A stretch of 64,000 nucleotides of DNA from Lentisphaeria bacterium (GCA_022009855.1 CP091727.1:2294001-2358000), one strand, 5' to 3'; counted from the stretch's first letter, positions 1 to 10,256 are shown. Made by a program: numbers and translations. The notes: a model not told the origin generated them from the sequence alone.

Positions 1-797
1 TGCGGTTACGCCGCGGACCCGGCTGATTGTGCCGGTTCATTTTGCCGGAGCCGCGCTGGATCTGGACGGCATTCGTGCGGCGGCCGGGAGCGTTCCGGTG
101 GTGGAGGATGCTGCGCACGCGCTCGGGACATATTACAAGGGGCATCATATCGGTTCGACCGGTTCGGCGATCTATTCGTTCCACGCGATCAAGAATGTGA
201 CCACCGGGGAAGGGGGGGATGTTCGTTACCGACAACCGCGAACTGGCCGATTCGATCCGGCTCTGGAAGTTTCACGGCATCGGCATGGATGCGTTCGACC
301 GGCAGAACCGGGGGCGTTCGCCGCAGGCAGAAGTGCTTCATCCCGGTTTCAAATACAATCTCACCGACATCTGCGCAGCGATCGGCGTCAGCCAGCTGGC
401 GCGCATTGGAGAGATCAATGCGAAGCGGCGTGCGCTGGCGATGCGGTATCGGGAGTTGCTGGCCGATGTGCCGGAGATCCGTCCGCTGGCGGATCCGGTC
501 GGGTATGAGTTCACCCATGCCTGGCACCTTTTCGTAGTGCGGGTCGATACGCCGAAGATCGGCCGGGATGCGTTCATGGCGGAACTGAAGGCGCAGAACA
601 TCGGTACCGGACTCCATTTCCGCTGCGCCCACCTTCAGAAATATTATCGGGAGAAGATGGGATTCCGCGCGGGGACGCTGCCGGATACGGAATACAACAG
701 CGACCGGATCTGTTCACTGCCGCTCTTTCCGGATATGCGGATGGAGGATGTGGACGACGTGGTTTCGGCGATCAAAACCGTGCTGACGGGGAGATAG
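1..797 (+). CDS. arnB: UDP-4-amino-4-deoxy-L-arabinose--oxoglutarate aminotransferase ArnB (5' partial, one frame break)
   Basis: PLP-dependent aminotransferase of the DegT/DnrJ/EryC1 family that makes UDP-L-Ara4N for lipid A modification. The start lies upstream of the window. The visible part follows E. coli ArnB closely from memory: VEDAAHALGTYYKG, the PLP-lysine motif SFHAIKN, LWKFHGIGMDA, YNLTDICAAIGVSQL, GTGLHFRCAHLQKYYRE and ICSLPLFPDM. The frame changes in the run of seven G near 208-215; removing one G restores GEGGMFVTDN. It ends 6 bp before the ArnT-like gene and forms an operon with it and arnC. Specificity for the Ara4N route is supported by those neighbours. Confidence 0.87.
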
Positions 798-803
798 CAG
801 CCG

Positions 804-2626
804 ATGGAGAACTCCTTTACCGGCGACTCTGCGATGGCCGGGCGGCGCAGTGAACTTTTCTTCTGGAGTTTCGCAGTCGTTGCGCTGTGCCTCTTTCTCG
901 GGCACAACGCGCTGTGGGCTTCCGAAGGGCGCTGGGCGGAGATTGTCCGCGAAATGCAGCGTACCGGCGACTTGCTGCATCCGTCGATCAACTGGCGGAT
1001 TTGCGGGAAGCCGAATCTGACCAGCTGGTTGGGACTGCCGTTCGCCGCGCTTTTCGGCGGAGCGAGCGAATGGGTCGTGAGGCTGCCGGGCGTCCTGGCG
1101 GGACTGGCCGGGCTTTACGGGACGCTGCTGCTGGGCAAGAAGCTCTTCGATCGTCGAACTGCGCTGCTGGCGGGATGGATGCTGCTGAGCAGTTACGGCT
1201 TTCTCTTCTGGTCCCGGAATGCCGCCGCTCCCGCGGACATCGCGGCGCTTGCTTCGACGGTTCTGGCCGTGGCACTGTATCATCAGCGGGAGGAACGCGG
1301 CGGATTCTGGAGTTTCCTCGGATTTTATTTGATCTGTTTCTGCGGTGTTCTGGCCGGAGGCATTCCGGTGCTGGTGATGCCGTTTGTCGTACTGGCCCCG
1401 CACCTTGCCGCGGAGGGGCGCTGGAGGCGCTTTCTGGGAATTTCTCCGGTGGCCGCCTTCCTGCTGACCGGAGGCGGATACCTGGCTCTGTTCCATGCTG
1501 CCGCGGTGCTGCCGCCGGTTTCTTCGCTGGAACTGCCGCCGGAGAGCGTATCGACCGGCATTCTGCAGATGCTGCGGGAAGATTTTCTCCGTCCGGCGGC
1601 AGAGTTGATCCGGGGAAGCCGGGTTTCGCATACCTCTGTCATCTGCCGCGGTGTCTGCTGCCGTGGTGTCCGCTGATCGTCGTGGCCATCGCCGGTCTGG
1701 TGCGGAACTGGAAGGACCTTTCCGACACGCTGCGCGAGCTGCTGACGGGGGCGCTGCTGCTTTTTGTATTCTTTCTGTTTCTTTCGCCGCGCCGCTGGTA
1801 CAGTGTGCTGCCGCTGCTCCCGTTCTGCACACTGCTCGGCGCGGTCGGAGCTTCCGGCCCGGCGGGGGTGGAGAAGTGGAATCGTTTCATCTGGCAGCTG
1901 ATGCATTTTCTGGTGATTACCGCCGCTTCGCTCGCGGTGGCAAGTCTGGTGGCGATTCCGCTCTGGTATCGGTTTGTCCCCTTCAAGCCCCCGTTGCTGC
2001 TGCTGGTTGGGCTTCCGGTTGCGGGGGTGCTCACTTTGTGTGTAATGATGTTTGACAGCCGTTCCGACGGCATGCTGGAGCGGCTGACCGGAATGCCGTT
2101 CCGGTTCGGGGCTCCATTGCTGGGGGGCGATTCTGACCGCGGCACTGTTTGACTGTGTGCTGCCCTCTTTTACGATCTACCGGAGTGAAAAACCGTTTTA
2201 CCGGGAGTTCCGGAAGAGTGCGGGCGTCTCTCCGTCGCGGTTTTTCTGCTGGGGGAGAAGGTGCCGGCGAAACTGCTTTTCTACCTCGATTTTGCCGGAC
2301 CGGTTGCAGATTCCGAAGCGGATTTCCGGTCGGAAAAGGGAAGGAGTACGCCAGTGGATTCGGAAGCGGAGTTTCGGGCTCGCCTGGCCCGGTTGTCCGC
2401 ATTTCTCACCCGGAACGCCGGAGTGCCGGTGGCGGTGATGGCGGGGTGTCGATCGGAGAGCGCGGAGTCGTTCGCCCGTGCGGTGCGTGAGCTCAGGCTG
2501 CCGATCGACCTGAAGAATCCGAACTACTCGGAAGCCGCCCACAAGGTTATGAAAATGGAAAACGATGACCGGTGCCGGAACATCTGGCTGTTCACGGCGC
2601 CCGGGAAAACAGAGGAGCAGCAGTGA
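804..2626 (+). CDS. ArnT-like lipid A glycosyltransferase (GT83 family), three frame breaks
   Basis: Polytopic inner-membrane transferase expected to move 4-amino-4-deoxy-L-arabinose from undecaprenyl phosphate to lipid A at the periplasmic face. The N-terminus has a first membrane segment, then SEGRWAEIVREM, matching the EARYAEIAREM signature of GT83/PMT-like enzymes, then KPNLTSWL. Many hydrophobic segments follow, and a soluble C-terminal part begins around SFTIYRSEKPFYREF. Frame breaks lie near 1625, in the G run near 2122 and in the G run near 2250. Corrected length is about 607 residues, close to E. coli ArnT (about 550). It sits between arnB and arnC, 5 bp before arnC. The ArnT name rests largely on this context; another GT83 substrate is possible. 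Confidence 0.7.
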
Positions 2627-2630
2627 GTAA

Positions 2631-3605
2631 ATGAAAAAATCCTCCCAGGTGAACTTCATTTCCGTGGTTGTCCCCGTCTACAACGAGGAGGGCTGCCTGC
2701 AGGAATTGATCGATCGTACGCTCAAGGCGCTGACATCCACCGGAAAGAAGTTTGAATTCATTCTGGTCGATGACGGGAGCCGGGATCGATCTGCGGAGAT
2801 CATGAAGACGGCGGCCGATGCACATCCGGATGTGGTGATCGCCTGCATTCTCAACCGCAACTACGGGCAGCATTCGGCGATCATGGCCGGGTTCTCCCTG
2901 GTGCGCGGCGACCTGGTCATCACCCTCGATGCGGATCTGCAGAATCCGCCGGAGGAGATTCCGCGACTGGTTGCCGCGGCGGAGGAGGGAAATGATGTGG
3001 TAGGCACCGTCCGGCAGAATCGTCAGGATACGCTGTTCCGCCGGACCGCTTCGAAGATCGTGAATGCCGTCGCTCAGAAAGCCACCGGTGTACACATGAA
3101 GGATTACGGCTGTATGCTCCGCGCCTACCGCCGTCATGTGGTGGAGGCGATGCTGCAGTGCAATGAACGCAGCACCTTCATTCCTGTGCTCGGCAACAGC
3201 TTTGCGCGCAACACCTGCGAAATTCCGGTCGAGCACCGGGAGCGCGCAGTTGGGGAATCGAAATATTCGCTCTGGAAGCTGATCAATCTGCAATTCAATC
3301 TTCTGACCTGCATGACAACCGCGCCGCTGCGGATGCTGACCTACTTCGGCATGCTTGCCGCGGGGAGTGGTTTTCTGCTGAGTTTGTACATCATTTTCCG
3401 GCGCGTTTTCGATGAGGATGGAGAGCGCTGGGCGAACGGGGGAACCTTCACGTTGTTTGCGATCCTGTTCATTTTCACCGGAATTCAGATGGTGGGCATC
3501 GGCATGATCGGCGAATATATCGGGCGGATCTACACCGATGTCCGCAACCGGCCCCGTTATTTCATTGAAGAGATCTGCGGCCGTCGCTCCGAAGAGGAAA
3601 AGTAG
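2631..3605 (+). CDS. arnC: Undecaprenyl-phosphate 4-deoxy-4-formamido-L-arabinose transferase ArnC
   Basis: GT2 enzyme that loads Ara4FN onto undecaprenyl phosphate. It is an intact frame of 324 residues, against 322 in E. coli. The N-terminal GT-A domain has VVPVYNEEG, LVDDGSRDRS, NRNYGQHSAIMAGFS and the DXD-type TLDADLQNPPEEIPRLV. VGTVRQNRQD, DYGCMLRAYRRHVVEAML and GESKYSLWKLIN are near-identical to E. coli ArnC. Two C-terminal membrane segments (about residues 233-258 and 270-293) precede GEYIGRIYTDVRNRPRYF. Start ATG follows the upstream stop by 4 bp. Third gene of the aminoarabinose operon. Confidence 0.93.
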   Translation: MKKSSQVNFISVVVPVYNEEGCLQELIDRTLKALTSTGKKFEFILVDDGSRDRSAEIMKTAADAHPDVVIACILNRNYGQHSAIMAGFSLVRGDLVITLDADLQNPPEEIPRLVAAAEEGNDVVGTVRQNRQDTLFRRTASKIVNAVAQKATGVHMKDYGCMLRAYRRHVVEAMLQCNERSTFIPVLGNSFARNTCEIPVEHRERAVGESKYSLWKLINLQFNLLTCMTTAPLRMLTYFGMLAAGSGFLLSLYIIFRRVFDEDGERWANGGTFTLFAILFIFTGIQMVGIGMIGEYIGRIYTDVRNRPRYFIEEICGRRSEEEK

Positions 3606-3612
3606 GTGATTC

Positions 3613-4687
3613 ATGGGGCGGCTTGTCATCATCAGCGGCGACGATGATTTCGCCGTCAAGGAACGCGCCCGCGCGGTCGCCGGAGAACTGGCAGGCGGGG
3701 AGTTCGAAGAGAATCCCGCCGTGGAGATCATCGCCGGAGACGGGGGAGGAGCTCAAACCGGACGCCGTTGTGGCGCGCTTTCTGGACGCGTTGCGCACTC
3801 CGCCGTTCCTCTGCGACTCCAAGCTGGTCTGGCTCCGGCATTTCCGCGATCTCGAACTTTTTTCGGCGAAGGAGCCGGATGACGGCGTCGCCGGGGTGCT
3901 GGAGATCCTGTCGAATCCGCTGCCGCCGGAACTCTCCGTCCTGATCGATGGCGGCGGACTGGACCAGCGGGAAATCCTTCGCCAAAGCGATGAAGAGCGC
4001 CGGTGCCGGTCTGGAGGTGCTCAATGCGGTGAAAGCGACCGACCGCCGGTTTGCCGACGAGCGCCGGGGGAAGTCTGCGCGATATCTGCAGCGAGCTGGG
4101 GAAGTCGCTCGATCCGGCCGCCGCCCAGTTCCTCACCGAGACCATCGGCGGGGATTCCGGACTTCTCCGCAACGAGCTGGAGAAACTGTGCAGCTATGTC
4201 GGAGAGGCCGCCGTCATCACGCTGGCCGATTGCCGCGCGGTGTGCAGCCGCACTCCGGAGACGGTGAGCTGGGAGTTCACCGGCGCCATCGTCGGCCGGG
4301 ATCGGCCCCGGGCGTTGCGGTTGCTCGACATCATGCTTCGTCAGGGGGGAGCCGGAGATCCGGCTGATGTATGCCCTGTCGGGCGAATTTCAGAAGTTGA
4401 TTCAGACCAGGCTGGCGATGAAGCAGCTGAAACTGACCCGGGTTTCGCCGCGGACATTCGATTCGCTGCCGGAGTCGCTGAAGAAGGAGTTCCCCGACAA
4501 TCCGTTGCTCAAGCTCCATCCTTACCGGGCGTTCAAAACCTGCGAGGGGGCATCCGGCTTCTCCGACGGGGAGCTTGCACGCGACCTTGAGGCGGTCCGG
4601 AATGCCAGCCGCGCGCTGGTCTCCGGCGGCGGAGAGCCCCGAATCATTCTCGAACAGCTGGTCCTGCGGCTGACCGCGCGCGACTGA
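3613..4687 (+). CDS. holA: DNA polymerase III subunit delta (HolA), about four frame breaks
   Basis: Clamp-loader delta subunit, which opens the beta sliding clamp. The pieces read in order: MGRLVIISGDDDFAVKERA; ALRTPPFLCDSKLVWLRHF; LDPAAAQFLTETIGGDSGLLRNELEKL; TPETVSWEFTGAIVGRDRP; then a C-terminal part around GEFQKLIQTRLAMKQLK and LKLHPYRAFKT. This matches the delta-family pattern of a weak AAA+ domain, an L-x-N-E-L-x-K-L element and a helical C-terminal collar. Frame changes fall near 3740, 3960, 4060 and 4350, mostly in G or C runs. It begins 8 bp after arnC on the same strand, so it may be co-transcribed without a functional link. Confidence 0.78.
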
Positions 4688-4693
4688 GGCACG

Positions 4694-5852
4694 TTACCGG
4701 CAGAGCAGATCCAGGGTGCCGGGCTGTTCCGGTTCCGTCACCGGCGTGGAAGGCGCGGGAAGTTTTCCGGTGAGCGGTATGGCGAGGTCGGTCAGCAGCC
4801 GATACCAGGCGAGCCGCCAGGAAAGGGTTGCGTCGACCAGTTCGAGTGCGGCCTCCCGGTCGCCGGGGTGAAGCTCCAATTTGAGTTTCGCATGGTGGAC
4901 CCTGTTCCAGGCGGCGGCGAGATGTCGGCGGTCCAGATCGACTTCGAAGGCGCATCCCAGTGCGTTGGCCTGATGGACGGCATACATGGCAAACCCATCC
5001 TTTTCCTGCAACGAGTGACCGGCCAGGCGGCGGGGCAGGCGGTAGAGCGCCTCGGCCAGCATCGCTTCGGCGGCGGCGTCATCGCCGTAACGGCTGCGGA
5101 GACGATGCACTGTTGCCGCCGAAAGCCGGAAGCCTGCGGTTTCGGAACGGCGCTCCGAAGCGACCGTGTAGAGAAAATCCGGATTCGATGGCGGCGCGAC
5201 TGGATCGGCCAGCGCATTTTTGTTGAATTCCGCGATCTCATCGGCGGGGAGGCCGGTGAGGATGCGCAACTCCAGAGCCAGCTCCTCTGCCCGCCGTCTT
5301 TCCGCATCGTCCGGCGCAAGTTTGAGTCGTTCCCGGGCGGCAACCAGTCGCGACGCAAGCGCGGCAACCCGGTAACGGAGCAACTCTCCGGCCCGAATCC
5401 GGCGGTGCTCGACCATGTCGACTCCGGAGGGAATGGTGATCAGATCATTGTAGGCGATGGCGTCGTCAAGCAGTCTCAGGCGAGGATCGCGGTCCGCATC
5501 GAAATTCTGCACCGTGGTGCGCCATTCGTCGATCAGCCCGGGAATCTGGAGCAGCCGGGCGTTGCCGACATGCTCTCCGGCCAGCTCCTGGAGCGATTCA
5601 ATCGTCTGGATCTCCAGCATGTTTCTGCGGGCGGCGGAAAAAGATCCTCCAACCGGTAATATTGCTTCTCCTCGGTCGGCGGCGGCGTGGTGGTTGCCGG
5701 CTGTTGTGCGGAAGTCTCCTTCTCCGCGGGGGAGGCGGCGGGGAATTCGCCGGCTCCGGCATCTGAGTCACATAGGTCGTGCACCCGGTGCAGAGCGACA
5801 GCAGCAGTGCCGGAAGAACGGCTGCTCGACGACCATGCGAACGCGGCGCCAT
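4694..5852 (-). CDS. Lipoprotein of unknown function, helical, possibly TolC-like (two frame breaks)
   Basis: Begins MAPRSHGRRAAVLPAL with a hydrophobic stretch ending LCTGC, a good lipobox, so probably an exported lipoprotein. A Pro-rich linker (PATTTPPPTEEKQYY) leads into a long Ala/Leu/Arg/Glu-rich region predicted mainly helical (IRAGELLRYRVAALASRLVA and similar). Frame breaks lie in the C/G run near 5745 and near 5633; corrected length is about 385 residues. Its start lies 6 bp after the end of coaC, so it probably belongs to the gmk-coaC transcript. The long helices and lipoprotein signal recall outer-membrane efflux (TolC-type) proteins, but I see no diagnostic motif and leave the function open. 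Confidence 0.55.
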
Positions 5853-5857
5853 TCGAT

Positions 5858-6394
5858 CTATTGCTCCAGAATGCGCTGAATTTCAGCGAGAATGGCCGCT
5901 GGTTCCGCCATGCGGCCGGGACCGTCGTCACCGCAGGCGACCCGTCCTTCCGCCGGACCGGCGAAGAGAACACCGCGCTCCCGGAGCGTTTCGATGTTTT
6001 TCCGGCAGGCCGGATGCATCCACATCTGGGGATTCATCGCGGGGGCCAGCAGCGTTTTTCCGTTGAAGGTTGCTCCGAATGTGGTCAGGGCATCATCGGC
6101 AATGCCGTTGGCAAGTTTGGCGATGAAGTTCGCCGTGGCGGGGACGACGGCGAAGAGATCGCATTGTGACGCGAGGGCAACATGTTCCGGACGCCACTCC
6201 GGGACCTCCCACAGCGAGGTCACCACCGGCCGGCGGGAGAGTGTGCGAAAGGTGAGTTCCGAGACGAATCTCCGGGCATTTTCCGTCATGATGACCTGCA
6301 CGGTGATGTTTTCCCTGACCAGTCTGCTGCACAGATCCGCTGCTTTGTAGGCCGCGATTCCGCCGGTGATGCCGAGAACGATCCTCTTATTCAT
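5858..6394 (-). CDS. coaC: Phosphopantothenoylcysteine decarboxylase (stand-alone CoaC)
   Basis: HFCD-family flavoprotein that decarboxylates 4'-phosphopantothenoylcysteine in coenzyme A synthesis. Intact 178 residues: ITGGIAAYKAADLCSRLV at the N-terminus (FMN site), VPATANFIAKLANGIADD, the PAMNPQMW active-site motif, and the ACGDDGPGRMAEP substrate-recognition clamp. It ends directly after this domain, so the CoaB synthetase half found in most bacterial CoaBC fusions is absent here and must be encoded elsewhere. The gene overlaps the 3' end of gmk by 8 bp, which implies translational coupling. Confidence 0.92.
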   Translation of the reverse strand: MNKRIVLGITGGIAAYKAADLCSRLVRENITVQVIMTENARRFVSELTFRTLSRRPVVTSLWEVPEWRPEHVALASQCDLFAVVPATANFIAKLANGIADDALTTFGATFNGKTLLAPAMNPQMWMHPACRKNIETLRERGVLFAGPAEGRVACGDDGPGRMAEPAAILAEIQRILEQ

Positions 6395-7007
6395 GGAAGA
6401 GCTCCTGCGGAAGTGCCGCAGTGCGGAGCGCGAAAGAACGGAACAGTCCGGTCATCTCCGCCGCTGCGGTGTCAAGGTCATCGTTGATGACCAGGTAGTC
6501 GTACAAATTCCAGCAGGCCAGTTCCCGCCGCGCGCCTTCCTGCCGCATGCGGATCTGTTCTTCGGAGTCGGAAGCTCTGCCGCGAAGGCGGCTTTCCAGA
6601 ACTGCGATCGAGGGAGGACCGATGAAGACAAAGACGGTGGAGCGGGCCAGTTCCGGATCGTGTTTTGCGGCGGCACGGATCTGTTTTGCACCTTGAACGT
6701 CGATGTCGAGCACCACCGGGCTGCCGCGGCGGATCCGGTCGAGGACTTCACTTTTGAGCGTGCCGTAGCAATTGGCAAAGACGCCGGCATGTTCGATGAA
6801 CTCTCCGCGTGCAACCCGGCGTTCAAATTCCTCCCGTTCCAGAAAGTAGTAATGCACGCCGTGCTGTTCGCCCGGCCGCGGTTTTCTCGTCGTGCAGGAG
6901 ATGGAGAATTCCAGTTCCGGCATGGCCCGGCGCACCCGGCCCACCAGGGTGGATTTCCCGACTCCGCTCGGTCCCGACAGCACGATGATCGTACCCAGTT
7001 TTTTCAT
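6387..7007 (-). CDS. gmk: Guanylate kinase
   Basis: Phosphorylates GMP to GDP. Intact 206 residues with the P-loop SGPSGVGKST at residues 11-20, then SCTTRKPRPGEQHGVHYYF, which binds GMP, FIEHAGVFANCYGT, and VVLDIDVQGAKQIR. VFVFIGPPS and the lid segment with R-x-R-x-SDSEEQIRMR follow. Length and motif order are standard for the family. It sits between the YkgJ-like gene (no gap) and coaC (8 bp overlap) in a minus-strand operon; linkage of gmk to coaBC is common in bacteria. Confidence 0.95.
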   Translation of the reverse strand: MKKLGTIIVLSGPSGVGKSTLVGRVRRAMPELEFSISCTTRKPRPGEQHGVHYYFLEREEFERRVARGEFIEHAGVFANCYGTLKSEVLDRIRRGSPVVLDIDVQGAKQIRAAAKHDPELARSTVFVFIGPPSIAVLESRLRGRASDSEEQIRMRQEGARRELACWNLYDYLVINDDLDTAAAEMTGLFRSFALRTAALPQELFHE

Positions 7008-7388
7008 TCATTCCTCCTTCTGCACAAATGGAGAACCGCCATCCGCAGTTTCCTGCAGGGCCCGGCCTCCCGCGCACTCCCGTTCCCAGCCGGGAAAGTT
7101 CCAGTGTTCCGGGAAGCGTCGGCATTGTGCCGGCTTCACCGGTTCGATCCTGCAACGGGCAGGGGAACCCTCTTCCAGAAAGCAACAACTTCCATCCGGC
7201 TTTTCCGGCAGTGTCAACCCGCTCCGATCCGGCAGCAGTTCGGTATATTCTGCCAGAAATTGCTCCACCGCCATGCCGAGAAATGCCGCAATCCGGTCGA
7301 TCTCCGCCGTTTCAACTCGAACCGCTCCCGGCCAGCGGCAGCAGTTGCCGCATCTCCGGCAGCGAAATTGCTTTTTCTCTTCGGTCAT
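7008..7388 (-). CDS. YkgJ-type cysteine-cluster protein
   Basis: Small protein of 126 residues opening with CRRCGNCCRWPG, the CxxCxxCC signature of the YkgJ (zinc- or iron-chelating cluster) family. Further Cys residues in GSCCFLEE, ARCRIEPVKPAQCRRFP and ERECAGG complete the usual eight-cysteine pattern. The family is thought to bind a metal or Fe-S cluster, but its biochemical role is not established. The stop abuts the gmk start, so the two genes are probably one transcript. Confidence 0.83.
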   Translation of the reverse strand: MTEEKKQFRCRRCGNCCRWPGAVRVETAEIDRIAAFLGMAVEQFLAEYTELLPDRSGLTLPEKPDGSCCFLEEGSPARCRIEPVKPAQCRRFPEHWNFPGWERECAGGRALQETADGGSPFVQKEE

Positions 7389-7452
7389 GAAACACCGAAC
7401 GGGTACTTCCGGAATATTCCCGGAAATACCCGCCCCTCGCGTTTACCGGAGT

Positions 7453-8029
7453 TTACCGGAAACTGTCAAAGGTGAAGTCGTCACCCTTGATGTCGATGAA
7501 GAAGAATCCGAGCGCGAAGTCCACCCATTCGACCGGATGGATGTAGAGATCTCCGGTAACCAGGCAGCCCAGCGATCCTCCGATTGCCCAGTAGTCGCGC
7601 TTGCCTTCGAAGAAATCGTAGATCCGCATGTCGGGGGTGGGGGAAGCCGGAACGGTTTTCAATGTATTTCTTGACCAGCGGAGTGCTGTCGATCACGCTG
7701 TAGTTCTCATCACTCACGAAAATGAAAGACCAGTACCATCCCTCTTCGACGCCGAATCCGTACTGGCGGTTGTGCGCCTTGTAGGCCTTGTAGGAGAGCC
7801 CGATGCCGGCACCGCCCCAGATCGCGCGGGTGGCCATCAGCTGCGCTTCGATGACCGGACCAATGCCGAGGTTGACGGTGAACATATCCAGCGCGTCGAC
7901 CAGACGGTTGGGAATGTAGAGCAGGAGCTTGTCGGCGATTTCGAATCGGTGCCGGTTCCGGCCGCCTGCACCGGCGCTGCGGCGAAAAGGCAACCTGCAA
8001 GACTCAAGACCAGAAGGAACTTTTTTCAT
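7453..8029 (-). CDS. Secreted protein of unknown function (three frame breaks)
   Basis: Correcting an A run just after the ATG at 8029 gives MKKFLLVLSLAGCLFAAAP, a clear Sec signal peptide with a likely cut after PVQA. The mature part then reads through NRLVDALDMFTVNLGIGPVI, WGGAGIGLSYKAYKAHNRQY, YWSFIFVSDENYSVIDS and, after a second break near 7665, TPDMRIYDFFEGKRDYWAIG and LYIHPVEWVDFALGFFFIDI. It is about 190 residues with alternating hydrophobic and aromatic segments, consistent with a small envelope protein. I do not recognise the family. It stands alone between the YkgJ-gmk operon and the next minus-strand gene. Confidence 0.6.
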
Positions 8030-8143
8030 AGATGACGAACTCCTGAAAATTGTTGTTTTCTCTAGAAACAAAACCCGTTTGTCGTTTAACCGGATGTACT
8101 TTATCACAATTCCCCGCGATTGTCCAGTGAAAAGCGGGAAAAA

Positions 8144-8530
8144 TCAAATAATTTTAGGAAATTTCTCCGGAGGCCGCTTGGTCGGCGGAGGCGGTTCGGC
8201 CGATTCCTTCTCCTCCGCGGGCGCCGCGACCGCTCCGGGAACCGGCTCCTCCACGATTTCGAAATCACCGGTCATCTCCGCCCGCTTGAGATCGAGCAGC
8301 TCCACCTGCAGCCGGGTGATCCGGCGCTGTTCGACCAGCAGTTCCGTCAGCGTGGTCTGCAGTTTCTTCAGCTGACCGGCCATCCCGAGCAGATTGGCGT
8401 CCAGTTCCCGGCGAGCATCCTGAAACTTCGAATAGAAGCGGGAAAGCTGGGCAACTCCCATCATTACGACGATCCAGGTGAGAGCGGCGACGATCCATAG
8501 AGTAATTGTCGGAAATTGGAACTCATCCAT
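8144..8530 (-). CDS. Single-pass membrane protein with coiled coil, function unknown
   Basis: Intact 128 residues. One membrane segment (about residues 10-29, TLWIVAALTWIVVMMGVAQL) is followed by a heptad-like helix rich in Leu and Gln (LDANLLGMAGQLKKLQTTLT) and a Pro/Glu-rich tail (EPPPPTKRPPEKFP). The short N-terminus, one anchor and long cytoplasmic coiled coil suggest a scaffold or septum-type protein, but I recognise no family. It lies between the secreted unknown gene and folK on the same strand. Confidence 0.6.
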   Translation of the reverse strand: MDEFQFPTITLWIVAALTWIVVMMGVAQLSRFYSKFQDARRELDANLLGMAGQLKKLQTTLTELLVEQRRITRLQVELLDLKRAEMTGDFEIVEEPVPGAVAAPAEEKESAEPPPPTKRPPEKFPKII

Positions 8531-8623
8531 TTTGCAGCTTCCTCCCGGGTGGAATTGATAATCCTGAACTTCTCTTCCCTTAAAATATTACCGGTTCCGA
8601 TTTTTTGCAATAGCCGCGGCGGG

Positions 8624-9166
8624 TCAACTCCGTTTTTTTCGAGAATTTTCTCCGCAGACTCCCCGGTTTTCCCCGAAGCGCTCCTCTTTTTCGGCCTTCT
8701 CCAGCCGGTGGAGCGCCTCCGCGACGCTCTCGCCGGTGTCGGGGAAGCGCATCTCCGGAGCGATCTCCGCCAGAGGCTCCAGCACGAACCGCCGCTGCCG
8801 CGCGCCGCGGGTGCGGCAGCGTCAGAACGGGGCTGTTCGAACAGCGTTCCCCGAAGAGGATGAGATCCAGGTCAAGCGTCCGCGACTCCCTGCTGGAATG
8901 ACACGCGGGACGCCCCGCCTCCCGCTCCAGTCGCTGCGTGAGTTCGAGCAGAGTTTCGGCGCTCCGGCTCCACTCTCCGGTCAGTGCGGCGTTGGAAAAC
9001 TCCGGCGTGCCCGGTACGCAGTCCACCGGTGCGGTTCGATGGAGTCGGCTCTGCCGGATTGCCTTCACTCCGTTCGCTTCAAGTTTCCGCACCGCCTCCG
9101 CAAAGATTTCCGCACTGTTTCCCAGGTTTCCCCCATCAGAATGGCAATTTTTACAGTTTTTAACAT
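8624..9166 (-). CDS. folK: 2-amino-4-hydroxy-6-hydroxymethyldihydropteridine pyrophosphokinase (FolK), two frame breaks
   Basis: HPPK of folate synthesis, which transfers pyrophosphate from ATP to the pterin. Start ATG at 9166 gives MLKTVKIAILMGGNLGN once a G run near 9131 is corrected. The body contains CVPGTPEFSNAALTGEW, LERE.GR and the signature SRTLDLDLILFGE that binds ATP/Mg. After a second break near 8815 comes HPRARQRRFVLEPLAEIAPE, the typical C-terminal motif. Corrected length is about 180 residues. The gene is divergent from fmt with a 75 bp gap holding both promoters. Confidence 0.85.
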
Positions 9167-9241
9167 AAACGGCTCGTTTTTTTGCAGTTTGCGTTTTATA
9201 TTTATTATTGCACCGGGTTTCACCTTTTGCAAAGAGGCGCA

Positions 9242-10256
9242 ATGACGAATCAACTGAAAATTTATTTTCTCGGTTCCGGCCAGATTGCCGTACCGGTCCT
9301 GAAAGCAGTCGCCGCCGCCCCCAGCTGCGGCTGGTCGGCGTCGGCACTCAGCTCGACCGCCCCGCGGGCGCAATCGCAGACCGACGCCGACTCCGGTCGG
9401 GGCGGCCGCGGAGGAGCTCGGGCTCTTCGCCGACAAGATTCCCAACGTCAACGCTCCGGAGTTCCTCGCCGCGTTGCGGGCGAAGGAGCCGGACATGGTG
9501 CTGGTGATTTCGTTCGGGCAGATTCTCCGTCGTGATTTCCTTGAACTGCCGCCACTCGGCTGCATCAACATCCACGCCTCGTTGCTGCCCCGCTACCGGG
9601 GGGCGTCGCCGATCACCCAGTGCATCCTCAACCGCGACGCGGAGACCGGAATCTGTTTCATGAAGATGGAGCGCGGACTCGATACCGGACCGGTCTACAG
9701 TTCAGTCCGGGTGCCGCTCGACCACCGGGAATACTGCGAAATGCTCGAAATGAAGCTCGGCGTGATCGCCGCAGAAGTTACTCCGGGAACCCTCTGCGCC
9801 ATTGCCGCCGGGGGAGCTGGAGCCGGAGCCGCAGGATGATACCGCCGCAACCGTCTGCACCAAGATCCGGAAGTCGGATGGGAAAATCAACTGGTCTCTG
9901 AGCGCCGACGACATCGAAGCGATGGTGCGTGCCTACTACCCGTGGCCCGGCGCCAGCTGCACACTGCTCACAACCCGCGGAGAGATGCCGGTCACGCTGA
10001 CCCGGGTGCTGCCGCGGCGCGATCTCGGCGGCGCGCCGGGAACGGTGCTTCAGGCGGACAAGTATGCCCTCATCGTCGCCTGCGGGGCCGGTGCACTGGA
10101 AATCGTCGAACTGTCCCCGCCTGCCCGGCGTGCCATGCCTGCGGTGGCGTTTCTCAACGGATTGCGGGGCGAAAAAACCGGTCATTCTGCCTTGACGGCC
10201 TCCGGTCCGGACTCCTGGAACGCCGCCGTCAAGACAACGGAAGAACAATTTTTTGA
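9242..10256 (+). CDS. fmt: Methionyl-tRNA formyltransferase (about three frame breaks)
   Basis: Formylates initiator Met-tRNA using 10-formyl-THF. It begins MTNQLKIYFLGSGQIAVPVL. The core has DMVLVISFGQILRRDFLELP, then NIHASLLPRYRGASPI with the N-H-D-type catalytic region and the family SLLPRYRG motif, QCILNRDAETGICFMKME and LDTGPVY. A C-terminal domain follows (KINWSLSADDIEAMVRAYYP). Frame breaks fall near 9330-9450, near 9810 and in the T run at 10249-10254; adding one T there gives a TGA directly followed by the rng start ATG. Corrected length is about 335 residues, slightly over the usual 315. Confidence 0.85.

Noticed and set aside
714..1832. Long minus-strand open frame opposite the ArnT-like gene
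   Set aside because: Composition is Arg/Gln/Pro-rich with no motif, typical of the antisense of a GC-rich membrane protein gene; the plus strand has clear GT83 sequence.
2592..3731. Long minus-strand open frame opposite arnC
   Set aside because: ArnC on the plus strand is near-canonical; the opposite frame has no family features.
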